Assembly: GCA_963792125.1 (NCBI GenBank)
Contig: CAWBVA010000012.1
Coordinates: 434,001 to 498,000, forward strand
DNA from: Methanocella_A sp963792125
Lineage (GTDB): Archaea; Halobacteriota; Methanocellia; Methanocellales; Methanocellaceae
Direction of reading: 5' to 3'
DNA: 64,000 bases
Below, one piece after another: positions 49,931-60,014 of this stretch (the first letter of the stretch is position 1; every line of letters starts with the position of its first letter). The position numbers were made by a program, and so were the translations under genes. Below the pieces are notes generated by a model. That model had not been told where the DNA came from. It worked only from the letters and a program-made list of their open reading frames with translations, and ran no database searches.

Positions 49931-50824
49931 ATGGAACAACTGAAGGTTTTCGAAGGCGGAAGGTCCAAGTTTTCCCACCTGACCTCGGCCCACCCCTGCT
50001 TTAACGAGAAGGCGCACTTCTCCACCGCGAGGATACACATCCCCGTCGCTCCCAAGTGTAACATCCAGTGCAACTTCTGTACCAGGAAGATCGACAAATG
50101 TGAGCACCGCCCCGGCGTGTCGTCCGGCGTGATGACCCCGCAGCAGGCGGCGGACCGTGTCGACCAGGTCGTGAAGGAGATGGAAAACATGAAGGTCGTA
50201 GGCGTGGCCGGCCCGGGCGAGGCGCTGGCCAACGAGGAGACCTTCGAGGCGCTGAAGCTGGTGCACGAGCGGCACCCCGACCTTATCAAGTGCGTCGCGT
50301 CCAACGGCCTGTACCTGGCCGAGCGCGTACCCGACCTGCTCAAGGTCGGCGTCTCCAGCGTGACCGTCACTATCAATGCCTTCGACCCCAAAGTGGGCGC
50401 GAAGATCTATTCGTGGGTACGCTACCACAACAAGACCTACCGTGGCGAAGAGGCCGCGAAGCTGCTCATCGAGAAGCAGTTCGCCGGCGTCGAGGCGGCG
50501 TCGAAGGCTGGCATGATCGTCAAGGTCAATACCGTCCTGGTGCCGGAAGTCAACGCGGACCAGATAGAGCCCATCGCGAAGATGTCGGCCGAGAAGGGCG
50601 CGGTGCTCATGAACATCATACCCATGATCCCGCTGTATAAGTTTGCGAACATGAAGGCTCCGGAGTGCAAGGACCTCGAACAGGCCCGCACCGTGGCAGA
50701 GAAGTACCTGCCCCAGTTCCGGCTGTGCAAGCAATGCCGGGCCGATGCGTGCGGTGTGCCCGGGAAGGAAGAGTCCATGTCGCCTGCACAGCGGGCGCTC
50801 GGTGGAACACACTATCACGCCTGA
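49931..50824 (+). CDS. nifB: NifB-like radical SAM protein (nitrogenase cofactor precursor synthesis)
   Basis: 297 residues. Radical SAM motif C43-x3-C47-x2-C50 (CNIQCNFC), GVAGPGEALANEETFEAL, and CKQCRADACGVPG at the end, all typical of the short archaeal NifB lacking the NifX domain. NifB builds the carbide-containing NifB-co cluster from 4Fe-4S units. Many methanogens keep a nifB homologue; no nifHDK is in this window. Frame intact. Confidence 0.9.
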   Translation: MEQLKVFEGGRSKFSHLTSAHPCFNEKAHFSTARIHIPVAPKCNIQCNFCTRKIDKCEHRPGVSSGVMTPQQAADRVDQVVKEMENMKVVGVAGPGEALANEETFEALKLVHERHPDLIKCVASNGLYLAERVPDLLKVGVSSVTVTINAFDPKVGAKIYSWVRYHNKTYRGEEAAKLLIEKQFAGVEAASKAGMIVKVNTVLVPEVNADQIEPIAKMSAEKGAVLMNIIPMIPLYKFANMKAPECKDLEQARTVAEKYLPQFRLCKQCRADACGVPGKEESMSPAQRALGGTHYHA

Positions 50825-50836
50825 TTTAAAAAAGGT

Positions 50837-50866
50837 GTCGGGAAACCACCGGATGGTTTTCCCGAC
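50837..50866 (+). terminator. Terminator hairpin after nifB
   Basis: GTCGGGAAACCA and TGGTTTTCCCGAC form a near-perfect stem of about 12 bp around CCGGA, 12 bases after the nifB stop. Confidence 0.6.
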
Positions 50867-50906
50867 TCTCCACTTTTGAACGTCGATTATTAAATTTTCT
50901 ATTGTT

Positions 50907-53019
50907 CTACAGGCCGAACAGTATCATCCTGACCAGCAGGACCGGTATCAGCAACAGCGTAGCCACGATCGCAATTCCGGAGATGGCCAGGCCGATCTTG
51001 ACGATAAGGCTGTACTGTTTCGCCATGCCGGTCACCTTGCCGACGGCTTCATTGACATTCCCGAGTATGCCCTTCGTATGCTCCAGGCTGCCGTTCACGT
51101 TGTCCAGTATCTTCTCGAAGCGAGGCTGGTCCTCTTTGTTCAGCCGCTCGATCGTTTCATTTACGCCGGACAGAATTTTGGGGATGACCCCCGGCCGTTC
51201 TACTTCCCTGAACCTGATACGCTCGATCTGCTGCTCGAGCTTCAGTTTCTCCCGGTCCATCTGTTTCAGGTAAGCCCGTCGGTTATCGCGTAACAGGTCC
51301 GCTGCCGGGAAGATTGTACCGGCAGTGCCCAGGCCTATGATGTTCATTCCGGAAGGCATCTCCGCTTTTTCGAAATCCGTTGTCTTGCCGGACGCAGCCG
51401 ACGAAGGCCTGCTAGCTGTGCCAAATGGCATGACCGGTATCGGCATCGCTTCGATAATGCCGTTCTGCTTCTGTATTTTAAGCTCGATCTCCTTGATGTC
51501 CTTCAGCAGACCCTCAAGCCTGCCTTTGTCGCCAGGCAGGAGTGTCGAGTCTGGCACTGGCTCCAGTGTCCTGACGACGAACAGTTCGCGTACCCCGGCC
51601 ATTACTTTCGCGGCCTCGTCGACGGTATCATCCACCGAGTCCATGATGCTTTCGATTTTCGGCTGCTCCACCATGTTGAACCGTCTCACCGACTGGTCAA
51701 CGGCGTAGATCGTGTCCGGCACGACGCCCGGCTGGGTGTACAGTACCCGGACGATTTCCCGGTAGTTATTCTCCCATGCCCGCTTCACATTGCCTAGTCT
51801 CCCACTCCAGCACGTCAATCCGGTCTTTCGTCTGCTGGTCGGTGGCGCCCGATGCCTTCAGCCGGCTTATTTCGTCCTGTTTGACTTTGATCTGGTCGTC
51901 CAGCGTTTTTTCATGTTTCCGGAGATCGGCCAGGTATGTGCGCTCGTCCTCGTTCAGCTCCGATTCGTCCCGGGGGGCAGTACGCTTTATCGTCAGCAGG
52001 CTGTCGATGTCCTTGATCGTGTCCGTGACCGGGGGCGTAACCTGCCTGATAGACTCATCTGTATCTTCCAGGATGCTGGTTATTTTTGGCGTGATTTGTT
52101 TGACAGACTGCTCGACGTCGTACAATGTCAGGGGTATGACGCCGGGCTCCGTGTAAAACAGCTTTTCGATCGCTTCGGTGGCTTCGTCGTATTTCCGTTG
52201 CAGGTCCTGGAGCTGCCGGTCAAGCTCGTTGATCCGTTCCAGCGTCTGCTGGTCGGTGGCGCCTGAATCTCTCAGCTTGTCCATCTCTGCTTTTTTCGCC
52301 GCCCTGAGGGCCGACGCATCAGCCTCCTGTGTCCTGAGCTCGCCCAGGTATTTGCTCTCCTCGGGGCTAAACGTCGAAAGGTTCCTTGGCGCTGCCCGTT
52401 TCACAAGCATCAGGGTGTCTGCATCTTTAAGGAGGGCGTCCGCACTATACAGGACATTACTGACACCGTCCAGGGATTTTTCCACAAGGGGCTGATCAAC
52501 TTTTTTAACGGTTTCCAGTATGGCCTTGACATTGGATATAGTCTCAGGGATAACCCCCGGCTTATTCCATAATATTTCCCTCATGGCTTTCCTGAGGTCC
52601 AGGATCTCGCTTGCCAGTAAATAGTTGTTAAATTGTAGTTTGCGCTGGCTGGAATCCTTCTTGGTGTAATCGAGAATAAACTTCTCCAGGCCTGGTGTGT
52701 CAGTCGCGCCACCGGTAAATTTTTTGACTTTATCAAGTTCCTGATCCCTGTAAACATTAAAAATCGCCTTCTCATCAGGCGAGAGTTCGACGTATTGCCG
52801 GCTCTCGTATTGCCTGATCTTCAACAGCTTATCGGTATCATATAGTACCGAGTCCAGGTCTCCCATCAATGTCAGGGTCTTGTTCGCAAATTTTGCCACA
52901 CCGTCGGCAATATCACCGACTGCACTCTGAGCATTTTGATAGGCTACCGAAGCTGCACTCCATGCCCCGAATGTCACTACATCCATGCCCTCGTTAAACG
53001 TGTCACCTAAATCGACCAT
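50907..53019 (-). CDS. Tandem PGV(I/V)P-repeat coiled-coil protein with C-terminal membrane anchor (one frameshift)
   Basis: About 704 residues in two frames joined near 51790. After an Ala-rich N-terminus (1-50) there are four copies of a unit with a PGVIP/PGVVP motif at residues about 154, 292, 430 and 609. Spacing is exactly 138 between the first three; the fourth follows an insert of about 40 Met/Pro/Ser/Gly-rich residues. Each unit pairs PGVIPxTIxxV with a polar coiled coil; SGATDQQT recurs 138 apart. One membrane helix (last about 30 residues) ends the protein. I do not recognise it. Confidence 0.75.
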
Positions 53020-53086
53020 ATATTAAGCACTCCCCTGATTGCTATTCTTATATGCCTGGAAGGTGAAAACCTGCCAGGAATAAATT

Positions 53087-53443
53087 TTATTTTTGATTAC
53101 TGATTTCCATCGCATCATACTCGATCAGATCACCCATATGCGCCTGGCCCCAGTCACACAGAGAATCAATAATGGGCATGAGCGAGTTGCCGGAGTCTGT
53201 CAGCGAGTACTCTACTTTCGGGGGCACCTGCGCGTAGACTTTCCGCGATATGAGCCCGTCCCTCTCCAGCTCCCGGAGCTGCTTGGTCAGCATCTTCTGG
53301 GTGATGCCGGGCAGCTCGTTCTCGATCCGGCTGAACCGCAGCGTGCCGTCACGCAGCGCCCAGAGGATGAGCGGCTTCCATTTCCCGCCGATCACGTCGA
53401 TGGCAGCCTCGACCGGGCAATGGTATTTCCGTTTTAGCGTCAT
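53087..53443 (-). CDS. HxlR-family transcriptional regulator
   Basis: 118 residues from ATG 53443. Motifs CPVEAAIDVIGGKWKPLILWAL (Cys near residue 8), GITQKMLTKQLRELERDGLI (recognition helix) and VEYSLTDSG define the HxlR winged helix. The Cys near the N-terminus is the one that senses oxidants or electrophiles in some members. Divergent from the flavoprotein gene, with a palindrome just upstream of its start, it probably controls both. Confidence 0.9.
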   Translation of the reverse strand: MTLKRKYHCPVEAAIDVIGGKWKPLILWALRDGTLRFSRIENELPGITQKMLTKQLRELERDGLISRKVYAQVPPKVEYSLTDSGNSLMPIIDSLCDWGQAHMGDLIEYDAMEISNQK

Positions 53444-53453
53444 ATCGATCAAT

Positions 53454-53478
53454 GGTATACTATTTGATAGTATATACC
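53454..53478. promoter_or_regulatory. Palindromic operator of the HxlR regulator
   Basis: GGTATACTAT-TTG-ATAGTATA(T)ACC: 8-bp perfect arms with a 3-base centre, with outer bases also symmetric, 11 bases before the HxlR ATG. A half-site CAATAGTATAG lies near 53514-53524 next to the divergent flavoprotein gene. A typical place for a shared operator. Confidence 0.7.
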
Positions 53479-53537
53479 TTCTTTGCCTGTATATCATATA
53501 AATATAGTTAGTGTCAATAGTATAGCAGGTGCATAAG

Positions 53538-54113
53538 ATGGAAAAGGTATCGCTTGGCACGAACGCGTTCATTTTCCCCATGCCGGTTGTGCTTGTCGGC
53601 ACGAAGGCCATGGGAAAGGCAAATTTCATGACCGTCGGCTGGGTCTCGCGGGTGAACGCCAGCCCGCCGATGATCGCGGTGATGATTAACAAGGTCCATT
53701 ACACTACGCCATTCATCGTGGAGAACGGCACGTTCAGTATCAACGTGCCATCCGCCGACATGGTCGAGAAGACGGATTATTGCGGACTCGTCTCCGGCGA
53801 GAAGGTGGACAAGTCGAAGCTGTTCGACGTGTTCTACGGCAGCCTGAAAACCGCACCCATGATCAATGAGTGCCCGCTGTGCATCGAGTGCAGGCTTGTT
53901 AAGGCGCTGGAGCTGCCGACGAACGATATCTTCATCGGCGAGATCATGTCGTCATATGCCGATAAGAGCTGCCTGACGAACGGAAAACCGGACTTCGGGA
54001 AAGTCAGACCGATGTTGCTCACGATGCCTGACAACGGCTACTGGACCATCGGGGAACAGGTCGGCAAGGCGTGGAATGATGGTAAAAAGCTAATGAATAT
54101 AGCAGGAAAATAA
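53538..54113 (+). CDS. Flavin reductase/flavoredoxin-type FMN protein
   Basis: 191 residues from ATG 53538 (AGGTG site upstream). Family motifs: PMPVVLVGTKAMGKANFMTVGW, NKVHYTTPFIVENGTFSINVPS. It binds FMN and acts as a flavoredoxin or flavin reductase. First of three genes divergent from HxlR; the next is a tautomerase 17 bases later. Probably part of a response to oxidants or electrophiles. Confidence 0.88.
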   Translation: MEKVSLGTNAFIFPMPVVLVGTKAMGKANFMTVGWVSRVNASPPMIAVMINKVHYTTPFIVENGTFSINVPSADMVEKTDYCGLVSGEKVDKSKLFDVFYGSLKTAPMINECPLCIECRLVKALELPTNDIFIGEIMSSYADKSCLTNGKPDFGKVRPMLLTMPDNGYWTIGEQVGKAWNDGKKLMNIAGK

Positions 54114-54130
54114 CAGGATGGAGGAACATT

Positions 54131-54319
54131 ATGCCAATAATAACCATCGAGACCGCGCCACTTAGCGCGGAACAGAAAGAGAAAATCATCAAAGAGTACA
54201 CGAAAATTACCTGCGAGGTTACCGGCCTGCCTGCACAGGCGATGATTGTGCTGGTCCACGAGCTAAGCCCGGACTGTATCGGGCTTTATGGCGAGCAACT
54301 ATCGAAGATGAAGCATTAG
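54131..54319 (+). CDS. 4-oxalocrotonate tautomerase-type enzyme
   Basis: 62 residues, the usual length. After Met removal, Pro1 (PIITIETAPLS) is the catalytic base. Second gene of the HxlR-linked operon. Substrate unknown; such enzymes tautomerise or dehalogenate small keto acids. Confidence 0.88.
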   Translation: MPIITIETAPLSAEQKEKIIKEYTKITCEVTGLPAQAMIVLVHELSPDCIGLYGEQLSKMKH

Positions 54320-54340
54320 CTTTTGCAAAAAAGGGATTTC

Positions 54341-55465
54341 ATGCTCTACCGCAAAATGAAAAAGTCGGGCAGAGAACTGTCCATACTTGGCTACGGCTGC
54401 ATGAGGCTGCCACTGCTCAAGAGCGGCCGTGTCTCGCTGAGGCTGTCGAAGCAGGCCGTACGTTACGCCATCGACCATGGCGTGAACTACATAGATACGG
54501 CTTACCCGTACCATAACGGGGAAAGTGAGACCATAGTAGGGAAAGTGCTGCAGGACGGCTACCGGGAAAAGGTCAACCTGGCCACGAAGCTGCCTGCCTG
54601 GCTGATCGAGAAGCGGAAAGACATGGACAGGTACCTCGATGAGCAGTTGAAGAAGCTGCAGACCGACCACATTGACTATTACCTGATACATGCGCTGGAC
54701 AGGAACCGCCTCCCTGGCATGGAAAAGCTCGGCATGGCTGATTTCCTGGACGATGCTCTGGCGGATGGCCGAATTAAGTATGCAGGCTTCTCGTTCCACG
54801 ATAAGCTGGAGGTCTTCCGGCAGTGCGTGGACGCTTACGATTGGACGTTTTGCCAGATTCAGTACAACTTCCTCGACGAGGACTACCAGGCCGGCACCGA
54901 AGGCCTGAAGTACGCTGCGTCGAAAGGCCTCGGCGTCGTGGTCATGGAGCCGCTGCGCGGCGGGCTGCTGACCAGGCACGTGCCTGTGATCGACAAGATC
55001 TGGGCAGAAGCGAGGGGCGACCGCAGCCCGGCAGGCTGGGGACTGCGCTGGGTCTGGGACCACCCGGAGGTCACGGTGGTATTGAGCGGCATGAGCTCGC
55101 TCAGCCAGGTGGAGGACAACCTGAAGTACGTCGACGAAGGGCGGCCCGGCACGCTGACGAAGAAGGAGCTGGCACTCATCGACCGTGTAAAGGCCACGTA
55201 CCGGGAACGGATGAAAGTGGGCTGCACGGGCTGTGAGTATTGCATGCCCTGCAACAACGGGGTCAACATCCCCGGCTGCTTCGAGCAGTATAACAACGCA
55301 TCCATGTTTGGCGATCCTGAACAGCCCGGGATGGTGTATAACATGTTCATGTCCGACGGCTGTGCCTCGAAGTGCGCCGATTGCGGGGAGTGTGAAGAGA
55401 AGTGCCCGCAGCAGATACCGATCAGGGAAAAGCTGAAGGAAGTCAAGGAACTGTTCGGTAAATGA
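54341..55465 (+). CDS. Aldo/keto reductase with C-terminal 4Fe-4S motif
   Basis: 374 residues from ATG 54341 (GGGAT site). AKR motifs: GYGCMRLP, NYIDTAYPYHNGESE with the catalytic Tyr, and YYLIHALD. The C-terminal part has GCTGCEYCMPC and CASKCADCGECEEKCPQ, cysteines for iron-sulfur clusters, as in the ferredoxin-type AKR subgroup. Third gene of the HxlR-linked operon; probably reduces a carbonyl using a flavin or ferredoxin supply. Confidence 0.88.
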   Translation: MLYRKMKKSGRELSILGYGCMRLPLLKSGRVSLRLSKQAVRYAIDHGVNYIDTAYPYHNGESETIVGKVLQDGYREKVNLATKLPAWLIEKRKDMDRYLDEQLKKLQTDHIDYYLIHALDRNRLPGMEKLGMADFLDDALADGRIKYAGFSFHDKLEVFRQCVDAYDWTFCQIQYNFLDEDYQAGTEGLKYAASKGLGVVVMEPLRGGLLTRHVPVIDKIWAEARGDRSPAGWGLRWVWDHPEVTVVLSGMSSLSQVEDNLKYVDEGRPGTLTKKELALIDRVKATYRERMKVGCTGCEYCMPCNNGVNIPGCFEQYNNASMFGDPEQPGMVYNMFMSDGCASKCADCGECEEKCPQQIPIREKLKEVKELFGK

Positions 55466-55525
55466 TTTTTTGGATCGCGATTAGAAGACGCGCCAAGCCG
55501 ATCGTTTAAAATATTACTATTTTTT

Positions 55526-55760
55526 CTTGGCGACCCTGGCCCTTGGCGCCCTTGGCGAGCTAAAACTATTCCTTGTGTTCGGGTACGAAAAGCTCTGAAA
55601 GATTTTGCAACGCAATGTTGTATATGCAATGCGCCTACTGTCACGCTCGCCAAGGGCGCCAAGGGCCAGGGGCGCCAAGACGATTAGAATAAAGGCAATC
55701 GGTATTTACAATCCTGTTTCCCGACCGGCCGCACGCGCGCGCACGCGTTTCAGGGCATGG
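55526..55760. repeat. Inverted repeat of CTTGGCG units plus CG tract
   Basis: Two arms of 34 bases (55526-55559 and 55646-55679) are reverse complements with one mismatch, separated by 86 bases. Each arm is itself made of CTTGGCG-type units. The right side continues with TGACAGTAGGCGCAT-like sequence (reverse strand), as in the units at 2.9-3.2 kb. A CGCACGCGCGCGCACGCG tract follows at 55732-55749. It lies between convergent genes; no gene in 55466-55767. Confidence 0.65.
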
Positions 55761-55767
55761 CCATCTA

Positions 55768-56616
55768 TCAAAATCCAGGCGTTGTCCTTGCGAGCTCATC
55801 CGGGTCGATATATCCCTTCAATTGCCATGGCCCCCGGTAATATTCCCTGCCACCGGCGAACCGGAGCGAGAACACGCCCTGCGGGCACTCTTTAAAGCAC
55901 CGGAAGCAGGCGATGCATTTGCTCTTGTCGATCTCCGCACATTTTCCTTTTACTTCTATGGCGTCGACCGGGCAGACTCCTGCGCATGCAGTGCAGCTTC
56001 CGCCCGTACACAGGCCGCAGCTCGACTCGAACAGGCCTCGCTTTACGATGCCCAGGACCGCCTTTTTCACTGCCCTGACGAGCGGCATGACCGGAGCCGG
56101 GAGACGGTGAGGGTACGCAAAATCTGCGTATCCATTGCCTGTTTTTATGATGTCCCCGATCTTCCTGCCAAAGCGCAACGCCCGTTCCAGTTCCGATCGC
56201 TGCAGCGGATGCTTATCCGCCTCTTCCTTCGAGTAGAAGACGCCTTCCATGGAGCCGGGGAACTTCATCTCGAACGCCCCTATGACTGTGCCGCCCTTCT
56301 TCTGCAACAGATCGATCATCTGCCTGGTAGAATTGAAAAAATACTTGTTTGCCGTGGAGAACAGGAATATTCTTTTGCCTGAAAAGTCGAAGCTTTCAGC
56401 CCATCGCATGACCGGCTCAGCAAAGCCGCCGTAGATGGGAGCGCCCACGCCGATGACATCGGCACGGGACAGATCGATTTTCCGCTCTCCGGCATTCTCG
56501 ACTCTCACAAGGTCAGGCTTTAGATCATGGCCCGGACTCTCGATCCCCTTTGCAATGATCTGCGCCACATAGGCCGTGTTATGCGATGCCGAGAAGTAGA
56601 CGACAGGTATCATCAT
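55768..56616 (-). CDS. EFR1-type flavodoxin-ferredoxin fusion protein
   Basis: 282 residues. Flavodoxin-like N-terminus (VVYFSASHNTAYVAQIIAKG, IGVGAPIYGGFAEP) and two clusters at the end: CTGGSCTACAGVCP and CIACFRCFKECP. The EFR1 family is an FMN plus 2x[4Fe-4S] electron carrier. Single gene, converging with the aldo/keto reductase. ATG 56613 is an alternative start. Confidence 0.88.
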   Translation of the reverse strand: MMIPVVYFSASHNTAYVAQIIAKGIESPGHDLKPDLVRVENAGERKIDLSRADVIGVGAPIYGGFAEPVMRWAESFDFSGKRIFLFSTANKYFFNSTRQMIDLLQKKGGTVIGAFEMKFPGSMEGVFYSKEEADKHPLQRSELERALRFGRKIGDIIKTGNGYADFAYPHRLPAPVMPLVRAVKKAVLGIVKRGLFESSCGLCTGGSCTACAGVCPVDAIEVKGKCAEIDKSKCIACFRCFKECPQGVFSLRFAGGREYYRGPWQLKGYIDPDELARTTPGF

Positions 56617-56677
56617 CCAGTAGAAATGTCGGAAGCGATGGATAAAAAGAATGGCCGGGCAGAGCCCGGCGTCTGTT

Positions 56678-58756
56678 TTACTTTATCAGATAGTACGAGC
56701 AGATCAGGCCGATGAAGATCAGTGAGATCGTGTTCATGACCTTGATAAGCGCGTTTAACGCAGGGCCCGCGGTATCCTTGTACGGGTCGCCCACGGTGTC
56801 GCCGACTACTGCAGCCTTGTGAGCGTCGCTCTTCTTGCCGCCGTAGTTGCCGGTCTCGATGAACTTCTTGGCGTTGTCCCAGGCAGCGCCGCCCGACGTC
56901 ATGTGTATGGCGAGGAGCAGTCCCGTGACGATGACACCGAGGAGCAGTCCGCTGAGAGCTTCGGGGCCCAGCAGGAACCCGACGACCAGCGGTGCCATGA
57001 CGGCCATGATAGCCGGAAGGGCCATCTGCTTCAGCGCCGCCGAGGTGACGATGTCCACGCACTTGCCGTATTCGGGCTTGCCCGTGCCTTCCATGATGCC
57101 CGGGATCTCCTTGAACTGCCTCCGGACTTCGCTGACGATGTCGAAGGCTGCCTTGCCCACTGCCTGCATGCAGAAGGCGCTGAACAGGAACGGCAATGCG
57201 CCGCCGATGATGAGACCGATCAGGACGACGGGGTTATCGACCGAGAGGTTCAGCGTGACGCCTGCCGGCATCGTGATCTCCGCCTTGAATGCGGCGAAGA
57301 GCGCGAGCGCGGCGAGCGCGGCCGAACCTATGGCATAACCTTTGGTCACGGCCTTGGTCGTGTTGCCGACCGCGTCCAGCGCATCCGTGTGCTTCCGGAC
57401 CTCAGGGGCCAGGTCGGCCATCTCGGCGATGCCGCCTGCGTTATCAGTGATCGGGCCGAACGAGTCGACGGCCACGATGATGCCCGTGACCGACAGCATG
57501 GCTACGGCCGCGATAGCGATACCATAGACGTTCCCGAAGTGGTATGCAAGGTAGATGCCTACGACGATTACCAGGACTGGCATTGCGGTGGACTCAAAGC
57601 CCATGGCAAGGCCGGTAATGATATTGGTGCCGGCGCCGGTCTGCGATGCTCTCGCGACGGCCTTCACCGGACGGAAGTTAGTCCCTGTGTAATATTCCGT
57701 GATGACGACCATGCAGGCCATGACACCCAGGCCCACCAGGGCACAGATGAACAGGTTGATGTTGCCGCCCATCAGCATGTAATCCGCCGCATAGAACAGT
57801 ACGGCCGCGATTACGGTCGCGGCGATGACGCCCTTATACAAGGCCCGCATGATCTTCTGGTCCTTGCCAAGCCTGACGAAGAAGGTGGCAATGATGGATG
57901 CGAAGATGGCCATGGCGCCCAGCAACAGCGGGAAGACCACGAGGTTATCTGACTGGGCCGCCGTGAGACCGATATTGTCGATGAGCCAGGTCTTGACGCT
58001 CGGGAGGTTGCCCAGCAGCATGGCTGCCAGCGCGGTAACGATGTACGTCTCGAAGAGGTCTGCACCCATACCCGCACAGTCACCTACGTTGTCGCCTACA
58101 TTGTCGGCGATGACTGCCGGGTTCCTCGGGTCGTCCTCCGGGATGCCCGCTTCGACTTTTCCAACAAGGTCTGCGCCCACGTCGGCTGCCTTGGTGAAGA
58201 TGCCGCCGCCGACCCTGGCGAACAGGCTGATAAGGCTGGCACCGAAGCCGAGGCCTATCAGCGGCCGCAGGTCAGTCGAGCCGTTGAGCTGCGGAATGAG
58301 GGAAGAGCCGGAAAAGAGATACATGCCGCTGATACCCAGTAAGCCCAGGCCTACAACAGCGAAGCCCGTGACCGAACCGCCCTTATATGCGACGTTCAGC
58401 GCCTTTCCGAGGCTGGTCTTAGCCGCTTCGGCGGTCCGGACGTTGGCCCGGACGGAGATGTTCATGCCGATGTAACCGGCCGCTGCCGACAAGATGGCGC
58501 CGACAAGGAAGCCGACTGCCACCCATGGCTTTGGTTCGATGAACAGGGCCAGAACTATGGCAAGTACGATCGCAAAGACGGCAATAGTCTTGTATTGCCG
58601 GTTCAGGTACGCCATTGCGCCTTCCTGCACTGCCCCCGAGATCTGCCTCATCCGCTCCGTCCCGGCATTCTCCTTAAGGACAGAGTAGGCGAGGTATCCC
58701 GCGAAGATCAGCGCGAGGGCACCCGCAACTGGCGCCAATATAGTAACATAATCCAT
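56678..58756 (-). CDS. hppA: Membrane-bound proton-pumping pyrophosphatase
   Basis: 692 residues from ATG 58756, with an AGGAGG site 8-14 bases upstream. About 15-16 helices; conserved catalytic stretches GGGIFTKAADVGADLVGK, DDPRNPAVIADNVGDN and DCAGMGADLFE. The GNTTKAVTKG motif has Lys at the position that marks K+-independent H+-PPases (K+-dependent ones have Ala). It couples PPi hydrolysis to H+ export. Confidence 0.93.
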   Translation of the reverse strand: MDYVTILAPVAGALALIFAGYLAYSVLKENAGTERMRQISGAVQEGAMAYLNRQYKTIAVFAIVLAIVLALFIEPKPWVAVGFLVGAILSAAAGYIGMNISVRANVRTAEAAKTSLGKALNVAYKGGSVTGFAVVGLGLLGISGMYLFSGSSLIPQLNGSTDLRPLIGLGFGASLISLFARVGGGIFTKAADVGADLVGKVEAGIPEDDPRNPAVIADNVGDNVGDCAGMGADLFETYIVTALAAMLLGNLPSVKTWLIDNIGLTAAQSDNLVVFPLLLGAMAIFASIIATFFVRLGKDQKIMRALYKGVIAATVIAAVLFYAADYMLMGGNINLFICALVGLGVMACMVVITEYYTGTNFRPVKAVARASQTGAGTNIITGLAMGFESTAMPVLVIVVGIYLAYHFGNVYGIAIAAVAMLSVTGIIVAVDSFGPITDNAGGIAEMADLAPEVRKHTDALDAVGNTTKAVTKGYAIGSAALAALALFAAFKAEITMPAGVTLNLSVDNPVVLIGLIIGGALPFLFSAFCMQAVGKAAFDIVSEVRRQFKEIPGIMEGTGKPEYGKCVDIVTSAALKQMALPAIMAVMAPLVVGFLLGPEALSGLLLGVIVTGLLLAIHMTSGGAAWDNAKKFIETGNYGGKKSDAHKAAVVGDTVGDPYKDTAGPALNALIKVMNTISLIFIGLICSYYLIK

Positions 58757-58951
58757 GTAATCTTTCCTCCTGTGAGCTTGACAGACCACCGGCACAAGCG
58801 TTAAGGGGCCACAGGCAAAACAGCGGAAGCCCGTAGAAGCCGCTGGGGCCCGATAGACTGAACAGTGGTGCTAACCTGGTACTACTAATAATAGTAATCG
58901 TTTATATCATTTACCTTTTGCTTAGCCAGCAGACACTTAGCGTAATCCGGC

Positions 58952-60003
58952 TCAGCGTACTGGTACCAGCGCGCTTCCCGGCTTCAGCGTCACGACGGTG
59001 CCCGGCACCAGGGACAGGCGCCTGCGGAGCTTCCGGGGCACGATGGCAAACTTCCCCTGGCCGGAAAGCAGCTCCATCTTGAGAAGCGTCACCTGTTCGG
59101 TTTTTCCGCCCGGGAGGGACATGCTGGCCGTCCCGGCGTCCCGGATGCCCAGCTTTTTCAGCGTGACGCCGTCCACCCAGACCACACTGCGGTCCTCTAG
59201 CGTCTCCTGTGTTATGAGTTTCGAGGGGTGTCTAGCCTGAGGGTTTCGTCCTGGCTGGCTACCACCTTGAGCTCGACCTCCGGCATCGCCGGTGCCGCCT
59301 CGACAGGCGCAGGCGTGACAATGACCGACTCGACAGTGGCCTGCCCTGGCTCCGGCGGACGCATGACCTCGACCGGTGGCGCGGCCTCCGCGGCCTGCGC
59401 CGGGGGCATCTCCACCGAAGGCGTCACTTCGACGAACGGGGCGCCGCCTTCGAGGAAGTATATGGCGACCGTGGCTTTACCCGATGCCTGCCGCAGCATA
59501 CCGGTCGCCCGGTCGCCTTCGAGCGTTTCCTTCTCTGAGGCGTACGATGCGCTGATGACGCGGCCGGCAGCGATGAAAATATAGCTTATCCACGAGGGCC
59601 CTCTGGCCTTGAAGATACAGACATCCCGATCACGCAGCAGGTTGTCGATCAGCGTGCGCAGGCCTAACATCGGCCCGGACTCCGTTTCGACTGTGTCCGC
59701 GATCTTCCTGCCTGCGAAGAAATCGATAGTGTCCCCGGGAAGCTCGTATGCGGCCATGACGCCGTCTGTGACCGCCGCTTTGTTCTCCATCGGGGCGATC
59801 AGCTCGTCGCCCAGCGCCATCCACGTGCCGCACTCCTCCAGTGCTGTCACCGGCTTGCCGTCACGGTAGAACACGACCCCCTCGAAGTCCGCGAAGGCCA
59901 TTCTCACGCAGCCGTTGAACCCCGATGACGCAAGCTCTTTCTGCCGCGGGTAATATTCGCGGGACAGCCCCTCGAAGATGACTCTGGTTGATGGTATGAG
60001 CAT
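58952..60003 (-). CDS. Hypothetical protein with two-part structure, one frameshift
   Basis: About 350 residues if joined. First 165 residues: an alpha/beta domain (GCVRMAFADFEGVVFYRDGK, ARGPSWISYIFIAAGRVISA), then a long Pro/Ala/Val linker (about 170-250). The frame stops at 59212, but a C run at 59225-59228 (GGGG on the plus strand) can be corrected, giving KLITQETLEDRSVVWVDGV and a beta-rich C-terminus with VPRKLRRRLSLVPGTVV. Perhaps DUF2226-like; not certain. Confidence 0.55.
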
Positions 60004-60014
60004 TAAGCCCTCCG

